Shown here in pieces: positions 22,432-33,190 of a stretch of DNA of 64,000 nucleotides. Both the position numbers and the translations under genes were made by a program. Positions within the stretch are counted from its first letter, which is position 1. The number at the start of each line of letters is the position of its first letter. This DNA is from Stereocaulon alpinum. Lineage: Eukaryota; Ascomycota; Lecanoromycetes; Lecanorales; Stereocaulaceae. The DNA is taken from NCBI GenBank assembly GCA_018257865.1, contig JAEUBA010000114.1, forward strand, positions 1 to 64,000, given 5' to 3'. The notes beneath the pieces are model-generated. The model was not told the DNA's origin. It saw nothing but the letters and a program-made list of their open reading frames with translations, and searched no databases.

Positions 22432-25400
22432 TTGTTCAACTTCAAGTGCTCCCTTTCTCATCTTCAAGCAAAGTCTTTACGGCCTACTAGAGCTGCGCCA
22501 TTACCAGCGCTACCGCGAGGCTCAACCACGCCAGTTGTTCGTAAGAAGCCATACGCACGGTCGACAAAGCTTTCCTGGAAGCAAGCCGGATTAGATAGAT
22601 GGAATGACGAAATGTCGATCGGAAGAAGGGGACGCCATACGGATTTAATAGTACGGACAGTCATCCACAATTCGATGCTTTTGATGGATCCGCTTTTGGC
22701 GACACGAGGGCAAAGGAATTCAAGCAGGGAAGACACGGGGTATAACGAAGCTGAGGCGACCCTTCGCGCGGCCTGGGACCCCTTCTGCGACTGTGGTTCG
22801 TCATCCGACGCTCTCACCCCCTTTCTTCTCACTAACGGCTGCACAGAGTCAATGTCTGAATCTACCTCAGACAACCGTTATTCTCTCGCCGATCTGGCCA
22901 GGTATTGGAATAGTCAACTTCCTCCTACCGAGTCTTCCCCCCACCACAATCTTCCTTATCCTCTCCGCCACCATACGATCCTCAGTCGTGATAATTCTCA
23001 CAACGACTATACCGATATCGCATGGCAATCGCTCTTGGCCAGTCCGGAACAACTTCCCCATCTCGACTTTGCCAGGTCGGAATCGCACTTTCGAGAGCGG
23101 TTCAGTGCTTCAACGGCTTCGATTCAACGCAGTTGGGACGTGGACAGTTTCTTTGCCCGTATCACCACCTTAGCTGCCCATAAAAGCGGGTTTCGATTAT
23201 CCTACAACCCTCCTTTCCTGCGACGGATCACGCAGTCGCCTAGGGTTAAGCAGGTTACAGTACCCACGTCCTCTTTCCGCACATGAACGTCCACGATAGT
23301 ACGCACCTCAGCCAGGCTAGGCGAGCCGTATGGATCGACGATATTATCCGTCCCGCTCTGAAAGCCAGCTGTTCCACCAGTGTCTTACAACACCATCCGA
23401 GGAGCTTCCGCGACGCCCTCCACAAGGCCACAGTCAGAAAGGAGATTAATACCGCGCGCGCAGGTCAACCCATCGACATTACGTATACCATACCAGCGTC
23501 GGCACTCGCGCAATTCTGGGCGGAAGTCTTGCGTCGTGCTAATGACCACGAAGCATTTCGTCAGCCTATCTTGATGATTTCTGGCCACGACTTGAAGCTG
23601 GTCACCAAACGCGAGACCTCCGCTGAGGCGAGAGCAGATTTCCTTAATCACCTCGACTCCTGGTACGATACCCGTGAAGAAATCATGCCAGCACGGGAAG
23701 CATGGTTGGACTTTGGCGCCGAGGACGTGCTGGCCAACGTGGGCCATACTGAGGGTATCACTCTGCTTCGCAAAACACCGTGCCTGGAGCATTGGCAAAC
23801 ACACTTCTACTGTCCACGGGCGAGAGGCGTGCGGGTCAAACCTGCTCGGTACCCTTTTATGCTGACCAGAGATGCGGCCTCCATGTCGGTTCAGCTGACC
23901 GAGGCCAATTGGCTGCGCGACAAAGGCGGTCTCGCCTACCATAAGGCATACAACCTGAACAAAGATATGTTCGCCACTCCCGTAAAGACGCATGGGCCTT
24001 TTGACAATGCTCATTTGGAAGCTCTGGGATTTTCCGAGGCTCAGTTAGAGCGTTGGTATACAGCCAATCGTCGCGGCGAGGCAGTCGATATCGATCCAGA
24101 CAACCCTCCAGAGTCCGCCATCTACACTAAGGCCCAGCAGATCAAGGCCTACGAAGCGTCCAAGACGAGGGTGGGGGAATCTCTTCTCGCTGCGAATAGG
24201 GAGAAGATGAATTTTGGGGTGCGGCAGGAGTACCGCATCACCCTACTTCTCTTCCGCCGACTGTCGCTCAACTTCGACGTCACGGTACGTGACCTGTGGT
24301 GGTCGCGACCGGCCGAGCCTGAGGGATCTCCCTCTGTAGGCTTGTCGAGCGCCTAAGAACGACTCTCGTCTACAGATGACTCCTTGTTGTCTGTCGACAA
24401 CAGTGCCCCATCGCTAAGGACGGTATCCTCTACTTCCTTCTCGCTCTTCCCACCCTCACACCGGCCCTTCTGGATTCTCCCGACTCGCGAAGTTAATGAT
24501 TTCATTGCCGCCTCTACGAACAGATGGATGCTCTGTCTGGAGGCACTAGCTCCACGAGCGGTCCGAGGTCAAGCGGGGTTGGACGTCGCTACTGAGCAGG
24601 AACAATATCTGAATGGTGTCCTAATCAGCGCTATGGTCCGAACCCTTCAGATGAGCTTCGGGGGGACCGAACCTACCGCGAAACGCGCCCTTCGGCTCAG
24701 GTCGTGGAAGCTTCGGCCCGAGAGACTACCGTACATCAACCACGCCGTTTCCTCAGACGATGAGGATGAGCTTAACCCAGATGACCCTCGGGCTGTGGAG
24801 ATTCTCGGGTTAGGGTTTCGAGACACGATTCGGGCGTGTGGCACGGTATGGCTCCCTTCCGATCTGATCCTCTAGGAATCCTTACCATTATTCAAACCAC
24901 CAATCCTCCGTCGTCTGGCGCTGGCCCAGGACAACGCCTTCCAACAGGTCTTCCAAGCCACCCAGTATATCCAGGAGAAGCTGACCAGAATCGTTTCGCC
25001 CGTCAGACCTACAACCTCATCGACCAAGAGATCAACACAGCGACCGCGAAGCAGTTCCTTGAGGAGCTTGCCGTAACCGCCTCCAAGCATCTCTTCATCA
25101 TCCTTCAATACGACTACGATAAGTTGTCGGTCATGCGAGAAGGATCTAAACACCAGGGCGAACAGACCCGAGCGGCCATTCAGGAGTTATCGATGCTGGA
25201 AAGGACACAGTGGGTGATCGCTCAATTCCCTACACCTACATGAGGACTTCAAGCAGGCCATGTCACATAACACTCCAGGCCCCCCCCAACCGCAGCAACC
25301 CTTCGTGGTTCGGCTATGGAGCTGCTGGTCGCCAGCGAGTCGATGGACCCCGCTAAAAGATTATCCGGACTACTTAGGGATCCACATAAACTCTGCATAG

Positions 25401-25821
25401 GCCATAAGTTAAGACACGCCCGAGCCTTTAACCAGAGATTCGAGGACGAGCTCGAAGAGCGAACGCTTGAAGAGTCGTTAGAGGACGACGGTTAGGGGGA
25501 CTTGGTCAATCTCTCAACCCGACCTCAATCGCTTGAACAGATGAATTGGCTGGTCCCTCGTTTCCCCCCAGAATACCATGGGCTTATCGAAGAACTACTA
25601 GATCACAAAGGTCTGTTGCCGAGTTAGGACAGCAGTTGCAAGTCCAGGCCGAAGCTGACGCGATAGCATCTTGTATCCTAGAGACCCGGTCAGAACCATG
25701 CTATAACCTATCACTTGAAGAGCTCCTTTATGACCCAGAACGCCCTGGTTGGGACCCTACCTTAGACCGCGCGGTGGACTTCCAACTTCGAGTTGATGAT
25801 CAGCTGGAGCAGTCAAACTAG
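22432..25821 (+). pseudogene. long decayed gene of unknown family
   Basis: Successive plus-strand frames cover 3.4 kb: 22432-23286, 23283-24356, 24384 to about 25040, 24990-25243 and pieces to 25821. Composition and codon use are coding-like throughout (for example LTEANWLRDKGGLAYHKAYN, HGPFDNAHLEALGFSEAQLE, NLIDQEINTATAKQFLEELA). The joins need several frame changes and there are stops inside good sequence, including a TAG after WLPSDLIL and others near 25494 and 25625. A protein of roughly 1,000-1,100 residues is implied. I recognise no domain. Acidic and charged blocks suggest a nuclear or scaffold protein, but that is a guess. The TAG sites are compatible with CAG to TAG changes, like those in the helicase pseudogenes nearby. 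Confidence 0.55.
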
Positions 25822-26035
25822 GGATTCCATCTTATCCAGTAATCAATTGTTGACCACTAGTTCGTTACATATCGCTCTGAAGGAGCACCCCTAAATCAAT
25901 CATCTACAGCGTTGATATACATCAATCTTGCATATTCCTGCTATAGAGATCTCATCTTCGTTGAACGTCCATAATTGTATTGCAGCGTTTAAAGAACACC
26001 TTCAGATCGTCTATCTGTGCGACTGCTATCTACAT
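25822..26035. other. spacer between convergent pseudogenes
   Basis: Roughly 200 bp with no coding signal, between the 3' ends of the 22.4-25.8 kb gene and the helicase fragment. Confidence 0.4.
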
Positions 26036-27115
26036 ATCGTTCACCCTTTGATCGCTTGACCCCGAAGATCAACAACGTTACCCTTGTGGTCCACACTCTC
26101 ATTAATACTGTCCTCAAGTAGATCCTAGACATTCTCCCTATCGGACTTGTCGCTAACGCCTTGCACCATTTCAAGCATCTGCCGACGAGCACCCTGCCTA
26201 TCATAGATGGCCATATCGAGCTGCGAGTTTGCATTCACGAATTTAATGGTCTGCGTCGCTCGATCCTGAGTGATACGACTGACTCGGTGTATGCCTTGCT
26301 GTTCATCCTGGGACAACCATTCAGCGTTGAAGATGACTGCATGTTTGGCGGCCGTGAGCGTTACACCTGTTGCTAACAATTTGGTGTTTTCCACTAGAAT
26401 TCGGGGGACGGCATCCCCCCTCGTACTCTTCGGACCGTCTTTGCCGTCCTGGAAGAGTCGGACAATTTCAGCTATCGTCGCCTTGGCCAGGCGCAAGTGG
26501 ATCAGGGCAACGCGCTTTCTCCATAGTAGGCGGATGGCCTATAATCAGTATTAGCAAAGCGTTCCGAACCCACGCCCGGAAAGGGTTGAGACTAACCCAG
26601 TAGATAATTAGAGCCGATGCAGGCGACATTGTCAGGATCACGAGCTTCTCGTCCTCCCCCAGAGGTACTTCAGCACCAGCCCCAATGCGAGCAGCTTCGG
26701 GCAATTTTCAGATCCTGCGATGTCTTCAATCGCCTCTTCATAGGGTGACTTCGTCCTTACCAGGTCATAGAGCGTCCCTGGCGTGACCTGGAGCCACTTG
26801 TTGTCGGTCATCTCTTCGAACGTCAAGGCAAGATGCTCAGTCGCGTTGTGTTTGCCGAGTTCGGGAAACGATGATAAAATCCTGGCGCGACGTGCGGCCC
26901 TGAGCCACATATTCGCTGTTACTACGGGCTGGGTCTTCGTTCGGCCACCGTGATAACGCTGCATCTGAGTGTCGTAGGTGGTCCGGACCTGGCTCGTGAC
27001 GTTGGTGAACAACTCTTCCAATGTACGATGGTATCGCTCCGGGTATTGTAAGAGGCAGTCGTGATGGTAATTGGGCGGGAGTTTCACTAGGCTATGCCCC
27101 ATGAATGTAGAGTCT
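26036..27115 (-). pseudogene. SNF2-like helicase, C-terminal half, broken
   Basis: Minus-strand frames in order are 27102-26638 (LVKLPPNYHHDCLLQYPERY, SENCPKLLALGLVLK), 26704-26500 (GEDEKLVILTMSPASALIIY) and 26496-26125 (LVENTKLLATGVTLTAA, then VIFNAEWLSQDEQQGIHRVS, RITQDRATQTIKFVNANSQ). These correspond to helicase motifs IV, V and VI of SF2/SNF2 proteins. The motif VI arginine finger region reads RVSRITQ where QRAHRIGQ-like is usual. Frames shift at about 26700 and 26500; part of that may be an intron. A TAG follows DRENV and the frame continues to about 26045. It may be the missing second half of the helicase pseudogene at 39162-41546, on the same strand, or a separate copy. Confidence 0.65.
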
Positions 27116-27203
27116 CCAGCATCGTAGCCATAGTGTTTGGACCACGATCGACATCATGCTCTGATGCGCCTGACGCTCCCCAGACCCCTGGACATCTTGT
27201 TTT

Positions 27204-27581
27204 TTGCGGATCATCTCGACGAGGCTTTCATGCGTTCTGCCGAGTTTGACGAGTGCTTCTTTAGTGCATTTGGGGAGAATTTGTCGCTGGGTGTGCCCTT
27301 CTCTGCAGAAAGAAGATCCACCACGGCCTACAGTACTCAAAGAGGAAGCATTATCATCTCAGGAGAGTCTGGCTCACAAGCCAGATACACCCAAGACCAA
27401 ACCCGCTACCATCTTAGCTAAGTCCCATGTAGAAGAGTCTATTTCAGCAGCGATGAAGGCATTTGAAGAGGAAGAATATCGTAAGCAGAAGAGTCATGAG
27501 GCTGCGATGGTTAGGAAGATGGAGGAGCAAAGACTCGAGTATGAGCATGAGCTTAAGATGAAGGAGCTGAAGCAGAGTTAG
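27204..27581 (+). CDS. charged coiled-coil ORF, possibly a gene remnant
   Basis: The C-terminal two thirds of this 125-aa plus frame (KSHVEESISAAMKAFEEEEY, then AAMVRKMEEQRLEYEHELKM) is a strong helical, coiled-coil-like sequence rich in Glu and Lys and ends at a TAG at 27579-27581. The N-terminal part is less convincing and overlaps the antisense helicase 5' region. No family recognised. Treat as a fragment. Confidence 0.3.
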   Translation: MRIISTRLSCVLPSLTSASLVHLGRICRWVCPSLQKEDPPRPTVLKEEALSSQESLAHKPDTPKTKPATILAKSHVEESISAAMKAFEEEEYRKQKSHEAAMVRKMEEQRLEYEHELKMKELKQS

Positions 27582-27842
27582 GATGGAGCAGCTTACGATA
27601 TCGACTACTCACGACACTTGCTCCAGCTAGAATAGTGAGGGCGAACGCGATTATCTTAAGGAATTGTGTGAGGCGGCGTTTTAGGAGTCCTTTGGGCGTG
27701 TGTTGGATGTTCCAATCGCTGTATTTGGGGAACTGGGTGGGGAGGGGTGTTAGTGTTGGATAGGTGCCAAGGGGGGCGGGCGGGAGGGTTGTACGAGCGA
27801 AGAAGTACGGGTTTCATAAGGGACGATCCAAGCGATTTCTTT

Positions 27843-28409
27843 CTATTTCTTAACGTCAAAGGGTTTGACGCCGTGGTTTGGAATCTTCTTCATGGGTTTC
27901 AGACTGTACTCGACGCAGCGTTTGCAGCCGACGCTGTAATCTGGTGTTAGGATCTCGTGATGTTTCTCTGGCACAATGCTCTTCATATGCCGGATCAAGG
28001 CTGCTTCTTGCGCCTTACGTGTCTTGTGTGAGTTCCGTGAGGCAGAAAAGGAAGGCCCGATAGGCGCGGCCGACGAAAAGTCATTGGCAACAATGTTGAT
28101 ATGTAGGTATCTCATTGTTTGGCAGTCTGCTGCCATTAGTCTATGCGCAACGAGTGTGAGGCGTTCTGCAGCAGCTCTAGTGCCTAAAAACCCCCCAAGA
28201 CCAGGCCAAAACAGAGCTGTGGAAGAAGGAGGAGGGTGAGGTTGTGTATGGGGCGGCTTGTTAGCCATTCGGACGTCTGCGTTGGTGCCTTCGAGAGGAA
28301 TTTGGTATGTAGTTTGTATTGGCCACGATGTACAGGCGATATGAGTCTGAATTCCAACGACCAAGGAGTTGTATCTCCTCGTCGCTAAGGCCGGACTCTC
28401 TTGCCCCAC
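27843..28409 (-). pseudogene. unknown frame downstream of the recombinase
   Basis: A 188-aa frame whose first part is the wrong frame across the recombinase end. From about 28200 it becomes plausible coding (ERLTLVAHRLMAADCQTMRY, SRNSHKTRKAQEAALIRHMK, CKRCVEYSLKPMKKIPNHG). Three Cys residues suggest a small zinc-binding site. It may be an element ORF or a neighbouring gene. Confidence 0.35.
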
Positions 28410-28784
28410 GTGGCGGCACCCCGACGAAAGGAGTGGCCTGAATAGTGGCCACCATAGCCCAAGGCTTTAATGGTGTTGCGTAAGAAGTTGGTAATCCCCT
28501 CAGATTCGGCGAATGCCATTAACGATACGTTTCAGTAGAGGGTGGTTGAAGACGTCATCGTTGTCATATCTCTAATCAACATGTGCTGATCTCAGGCTGA
28601 CGAGTTGTGCCTTGATCGTGGACACCTGTACCTGGTTGTTGCCCAGTGCGCTGAACCAGACAGTTGAGAAGTGTACGGAGGCAGGAAAGGGAGGTTGGTG
28701 ACCGACTAGTGCACAGTGTTTTTTATACGAGTTTCTTGGTGTTTTGTAAGTATCGCGTGTTTTGGGTGCAAAGGCCCACCACAA
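28300..28784 (-). pseudogene. tyrosine recombinase (YR) of DIRS-like element, deleted
   Basis: The N-terminal core-binding part is 28784-28572 (APKTRDTYKTPRNSYKKHC, PPFPASVHFSTVWFSALG, STIKAQLVSLRSAHVD). The catalytic C-terminus follows in two frames near 28510-28300: YSGHSFRRGAATW, then ARESGLSDEEIQLLGRWNS and DSYRLYIVA. That gives the H-x-x-R box and the catalytic Tyr of tyrosine recombinases. The middle, including the first catalytic Arg, is deleted near 28530, and a one-base frameshift splits HxxR from Tyr. Confidence 0.8.
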
Positions 28785-28852
28785 GTATCGAGCAGCGGCC
28801 TTCGTGAGGTGAATAGCTTCGTACCAATCTTCTGGTGGGTCGTCGCTTGAGG

Positions 28853-29500
28853 TTAGAGGGGGCGGGCGAGGCTCTGTAATTGTGGGTATGTATTAGCAAT
28901 TTTGTCATATTGCGTTCGGGAGAGTATATCTGCCAGGTGGTTCTCATATGAATGGATCCATTTAACTCCAACGACGAGGACGTCGTGTTGGGCCAATAGC
29001 ATGGCGATGTCGTGTAGGGGAGTCATGGCTGGCCCACGGATCGATAGCTTGAAAAGGCCATAGCACACGGCTTGGTTGTCGTCAAAGATATAGAGTGCCT
29101 TGCCGGCGATATCGGAGGTCCAACGGCTGAGGGCGATATGAACGGCTCTCATCTTTTTGTATTGTATGTCTCTGTTAGCGTGGCGACCCGGGGTCCGCAT
29201 GCTAAAGACCCGTTTGATGTCTGGGGCGTGGGTTGGAAAATCCAATATGAAGTCTCCCATACCGACGGTGCCTGAGGCGTCAGTCCAGAGGTAGCGAGGT
29301 ACGCGGGCGACGACAGCACGGAGCAATGAGACCCCATTCCACGTAGCTAGGAAGGTCTTCCACCACTGTAGGTCCTGCCTCATATCGCCGTTGATGTGGA
29401 TGTTGGAACCCTGCTTGCTTAGAGCATCATAAAGACGGCTGAGAAAGGCCCTGCCTGGGACGACGACCAGCAGATGACAGGAAATCGACCAGTGAGTCAA
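28853..29500 (-). pseudogene. DIRS-like RNase H domain
   Basis: A 215-aa frame with GRAFLSRLYDALS, DLQWWKTFLATWNG, RYLWTDASGTVGMGDFILDF (first catalytic Asp in WTDAS), KKMRAVHIALSRW, LYIFDDNQAVCYGLFKL (third catalytic region) and HSYENHLADILSR. This is the RNase H block that follows RT in DIRS-type polyproteins. The frame itself is intact but its neighbours are not. Confidence 0.75.
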
Positions 29501-29880
29501 GCTCGGATCTGGGGACAGAGGTCTTATTTAGTAGCGTTTGTAGCAGGGCTTCTCCTCTTCGTAGCTTTATCCCTTCCGCGTCTTTCTTATGGTTGACAGC
29601 GAGTCCGAGTTGCCTACAGAGCATATGGAATTGCTGTTTGTAGAGCTCCACGTCTGCATCGGGAGGGATGATAGCGAGGAAGTCATCTAGGTAGGGTCTA
29701 ATTGAGCGCCTTAGCGAATAGATCATAGAACGTGCCCATGAACGACAAACCCAGCAGCCATCGGTCTGGTAGAGCAATAGTTATGTGTCTAAAAGCGTCT
29801 GAGAGGCGGTGTCCACAAGCTTATTGCGGGGCGGCGGCGAGGCCATATAGGTATGTTTGCGCGGCGACGGCGACGTTGGA
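29427..29880 (-). pseudogene. DIRS-like reverse transcriptase fragment
   Basis: One frame gives LSDAFRHITIALPDRWLLGL and GTFYDLFAKALN; another gives RPYLDDFLAIIPPDAD, ELYKQQFHMLCRQLGLAVNH and SELDSLVDFLS. The YLDD box and the preceding DAFRH...P.DRWLLG pattern are those of DIRS-like RTs. The segment between GTFYD and LFAKAL is deleted relative to the usual spacing, and several stops interrupt it. Confidence 0.75.
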
Positions 29881-30373
29881 GCCAGAATTTGCCTGCGTCA
29901 TGGGCATAAATGGGCTTGGGTTCTGACTACGAATCGCCACTGTGTCCATGCCGCCCTGTAGGTTCTCCATCTCTTTACCATATTTTGGCCGCATTGCCTC
30001 CTTTTTGGCTACTTTTGCCCGCAGGGTCTCGAGATCGTCGCTTTCCCCGGTGTCGACGACGGGGTTACGGTGTCCCGGCTTGTGAAAACCCCGAGTTTCC
30101 GGTATTCTATTTGAGAAATACCAATAAATACCAAGGCTACACCAGAATTTGATCGACACTAACGAGAATACCGAAATATATAGTAATATTACATATCGCA
30201 GTGAACTATGTAGAAAGATTATATTCAACAAGCCCCAGTACTATTATCTGTGCAGCTTCCGAACCCCATCACCGCTGATCGCCGCCCGCCTTCCTGCTCC
30301 TAGAGAGCTAGAGCACGGTACTTACTCTACCTATTCCGCCCTTCCTATTATCGCTATCATCGCTATGCTCCTT
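29881..30373 (-). other. region between DIRS-like RT and unknown gene
   Basis: A minus frame with LETLRAKVAKKEAMRPKYGK and PSPFMPMTQANSGSN lies at about 30100-29821 and may be element-encoded (gag-like or linker), but it is too short to call. The rest is AT-rich without a gene. Confidence 0.3.
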
Positions 30374-30968
30374 CTAATATCGCGCGGCTTCCTTGAGACG
30401 CTTTGCAGCATTTTTCTTTCCTAAAGCGCCGCGAATGCGCCGCGTATTCCTCCTGGGTGCCGTGTTTGAAGGTACTCGGACGTTGGGAGGAAGGAAATGG
30501 AGAGCGGAGGCATGTTGTTAATTCTTGCTCTGTTTCCAATCCATTCGACCGGAAAACCCTTTTAGGTCTGGGAGTCTTCGAATATGTTTCCAGAATTTTT
30601 CCCACTCTTCCGGCAGCCATGCATCGCCCACCACAACAAGACCGCAGTGATCCTATATCAAAATAAGTATCGTGTCGGTTCTAGAATGGATGTTACCTAC
30701 AACCGACAGAGATTGACTTGCGTATGGGCTCGAGTCTAGGCTTCTGTCCAATGTGCCTTGCGGTACTGGGAGGACGGTGGAGGGGGGCGTGGAGGGGGGC
30801 ACGGATGCCGGGGCTTTGATGTCTGAAGGGTTCCGACCAGAAGTCGGCTCGGGCCTCTCGGGTCTGGTGGTCTTGGGCTGGGGTTTCAAAAAGCAGAAGA
30901 CTGTATGATTGGGTTGCGATTAGCCTGCTCCTAGCGGTAAGTTATCACTCACAGGCGGTCTGCCACAT
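30374..30968 (-). pseudogene. three-exon protein of unknown function with one in-frame TAA
   Basis: Minus-strand exons are 30968-30953 (ATG TGG CAG...), 30900-30701 and 30652-30374. The introns are 52 bp (GTGAGT...catacag) and 48 bp (GTAGGT...gatatag), with phases fully consistent. Exon 2 is proline-rich (PQPKTTRPERPEPTSGRNPS). Exon 3 reads DHCGLVVVGDAWLPEEWEKF and MDWKQSKN, then TAA, then a basic end (NVRVPSNTAPRRNTRRIRGA). The stop (TAA before CAACATGCC) would be CAA before a CpA-to-TpA change. Gene model support is good, function unknown. It could be ORF1 of the DIRS-like element or an independent gene. Confidence 0.5.
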
Positions 30969-31891
30969 TGTCAATTATTAGGATGATCTATCGCCTCATC
31001 TCGTACCAAGGCTCCTGACATAGTCGATGCACTGCTTAGATCGCCAGTGTCAGGGGTCGAACTCCCCCAACGCTGGCTTGCTGTCGTGGGAGCCTGGGTG
31101 GCTGGAGGAATATCATTGATGGCCTCGTGCGCAGCTTTGGCGTTGGTCTTGTACGTAAAGGGAATTGTGGAAGCAGGGTGATAAGCTTGATTCTAGGTAG
31201 AGGCTTTAGGAGTGGTGGCACAACGGTCCTCTTTATAATCGCCTCAATGTCCATCCTCTAAAACTACAAGGCAGTGCAAGAGCGCGAACGTCGCGCGCGC
31301 GTTCTATTTAGGTAGCAATGGTGGGTGATGGTGGGTGACGGTGGAGGATGCCGGCTAGGTGAGGCATCACCCCGAGCACTGTTGGGAAGGAATTGGCAGC
31401 AGTAGTGCTTGGCACTAGGAAATAGCAGTAGCGGTCCACAGTAGTGCCTTGGCCGACTTGGCCACCATATTTTAGCAGGCAGCTCCCACCCACTTAGATA
31501 CATCAATACTAGCTACCTGGCTGCAATATCATCTCCAATTGCTGTGTGCGAGTAACTACCTTTCAGCACCCAGCTCACCCGCTAAAGCGGCACCTTCCGC
31601 GAGAGCCCAAGCTGAGTGAGGGGCAGATTTCTTTTCAGTACACCCGCCAAGCTTTCGCAAGAGTCTTGAAATTGCTAAAAAAGGATTGGCGATGAACCAT
31701 GCTCAGCTAGAAGAGATACTTTTTTCTTTGGTCTTTCTACCTTTATCGAGTCCACTTGCTGTATGAGAAAGCCATAGATCATATCTCGCACCTCTCGCGT
31801 CAGATCATAAAGCTATGCATCTCGGGTCTTGTATACACACAGAGAATTATGACGTAGATCCAACTAAGCCGTTGCGATAGAGGAAGGGCGT
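30969..31891. other. intergenic, no supported gene
   Basis: About 920 bp; proline-rich and low-quality frames on the minus strand (31036-31254, 31264-31506) show no domain. Confidence 0.4.
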
Positions 31892-32099
31892 TGTCGGAAT
31901 AACGTCACTCCGCTCCGCAACTAGCGGCTTGGCGCCAACTCCTAGATAAAACACCATAGCTTAGCTAGCTAGATTCAATCAATCCCCAGTTTACCAAGCC
32001 CAATAGACACCCTGCTAATCAGGTTGTCCGGGGCAGGTAATAGGGGATCAAGCAACCTTACTAATCGGTATAACCTAGCAGCAATAGGTTCTACCGACA
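31892..32099. repeat. solo LTR with 5-bp target duplication (family S)
   Basis: A 208-bp sequence that begins TGTCGGAATAAC and ends GTTCTACCGACA, with a 6-bp terminal inverted repeat TGTCGG/CCGACA. It is flanked by a perfect 5-bp direct repeat GGCGT (31887-31891 and 32100-32104). A second copy in the opposite orientation lies at 55618-55821 with its own target duplication. No internal retroelement sequence sits beside it, so it is a solo LTR. Superfamily cannot be told from the LTR alone. Confidence 0.85.
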
Positions 32100-32104
32100 G
32101 GCGT

Positions 32105-32791
32105 CTTTGGATAGCTATAGAGTTGTAGTTTGGCATCTCATAGCAGAAGGCGTTCGAGCAATAACACACTCTATACCCTGTTCCTGGTGAAAGGCGTTGA
32201 TTTCGGTCTGGGTGAGACCGCAGAAGTGATGAGGGACTTTGGAACGTCAGCCCCTGCTTGTCTCGACCTAGGTTCCGGGGCTCACGGCCTGTGAGTGGAG
32301 TGAACCCGTAGCATGGAAATCTAGCCTTTGACTAAACCGGCGCACGAATACCAATGAACCGTGTCCTTGCTTGGATGACGGGGTAAAATTGCTCGAGAAA
32401 GTGTTCCAGTGCCTAGTCTGGTTATCTCACTACGACCTGTGCGAGAGCACGCGCCGCCGCTAAGAGAGGCCAGATATTCGCAGCGGCAGCCGAAGACGTA
32501 CCTATTACCATTCGACTACGTTATCGTGTGTCCTTCCGGAACTTGAACTTTACTTAGATCCGCCGTCACGGTAGCTGGGCCGAGTAACGACAAGACTTCT
32601 GGTATAGAACTTTTAGACAACGATAATTACTGTAATTCTATCCGCGAAGATATAACAATAAACCCGCTGGGTGTGGAGTCAAAACCCAGAGTAATAACAC
32701 CAAAATTGGTGCTAAATGGTCAGCCCTGTAGGGCTGGCCAGTTGACCGGTGAACCCTTTTAGAATTTGAGCCAATGCAGTCTGCGCCTTGA
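32105..32791. other. intergenic flank of the young gypsy element
   Basis: About 690 bp with no supported coding sequence. Features such as tcagccctgtagggctggcc (near 32720) form small inverted repeats. The gypsy element inserted at its right end. Confidence 0.4.
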
Positions 32792-32795
32792 GTAT

Positions 32796-33117
32796 TGTGA
32801 AGGTGTGGGATTAAGGGCGTCGGTCAAGAGAACACAGTAGTAGAATAGCAAGTGCAAGGGGGCTGCATGTAAGACGGAGGTAGAAGCGAATAAGACGGAG
32901 GTAGAATTGAAGACTGCTAACCGTAGCGACTGCCTGTTGCTAGAATAATTACATATCGAAAAGAATGATGCTGACTCCAAGATACAGCAACATTCGTTGC
33001 TACATGAAGGTCCCTGAAGCCAAGCCCTTGCTGACTAATCGCTGACTAACTAACGTCCACCAACCAATTACCGCCTGCTACTGAGAAGCCTGCAGTTGCA
33101 CTGTCCACACCACCACA
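32796..33117 (-). repeat. 3' LTR of young gypsy element
   Basis: 322 bp, identical by eye to the 5' LTR at 38427-38748. It starts TGTGAAGGTGTGGG and ends CACCACCACA on the + strand. It follows the polypurine tract in element orientation. Confidence 0.92.
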
Positions 33118-33190
33118 TGCGTCCCCCCCTTATTTAATGGTCGTCCCATGACCATTGATTAACCCTGCTGCGAAATGATGCGTTTGCCTG

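Larger units (their letters stand above)
27843..29880 (-). mobile_element. DIRS-like retrotransposon remnant (RT, RNase H, tyrosine recombinase)
   Basis: Three enzymatic blocks lie in order on the minus strand. They are a reverse transcriptase palm (29880-29505), an RNase H-like domain (29500-28853) and a tyrosine recombinase (28784-28300). This RT-RH-YR order defines DIRS-type elements and is not found in LTR elements, which carry a DDE integrase. The copy has many frameshifts, in-frame stops and internal deletions. No terminal repeats were identified. A 3' unknown frame (27843-28409) may be part of the element. Confidence 0.75.
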
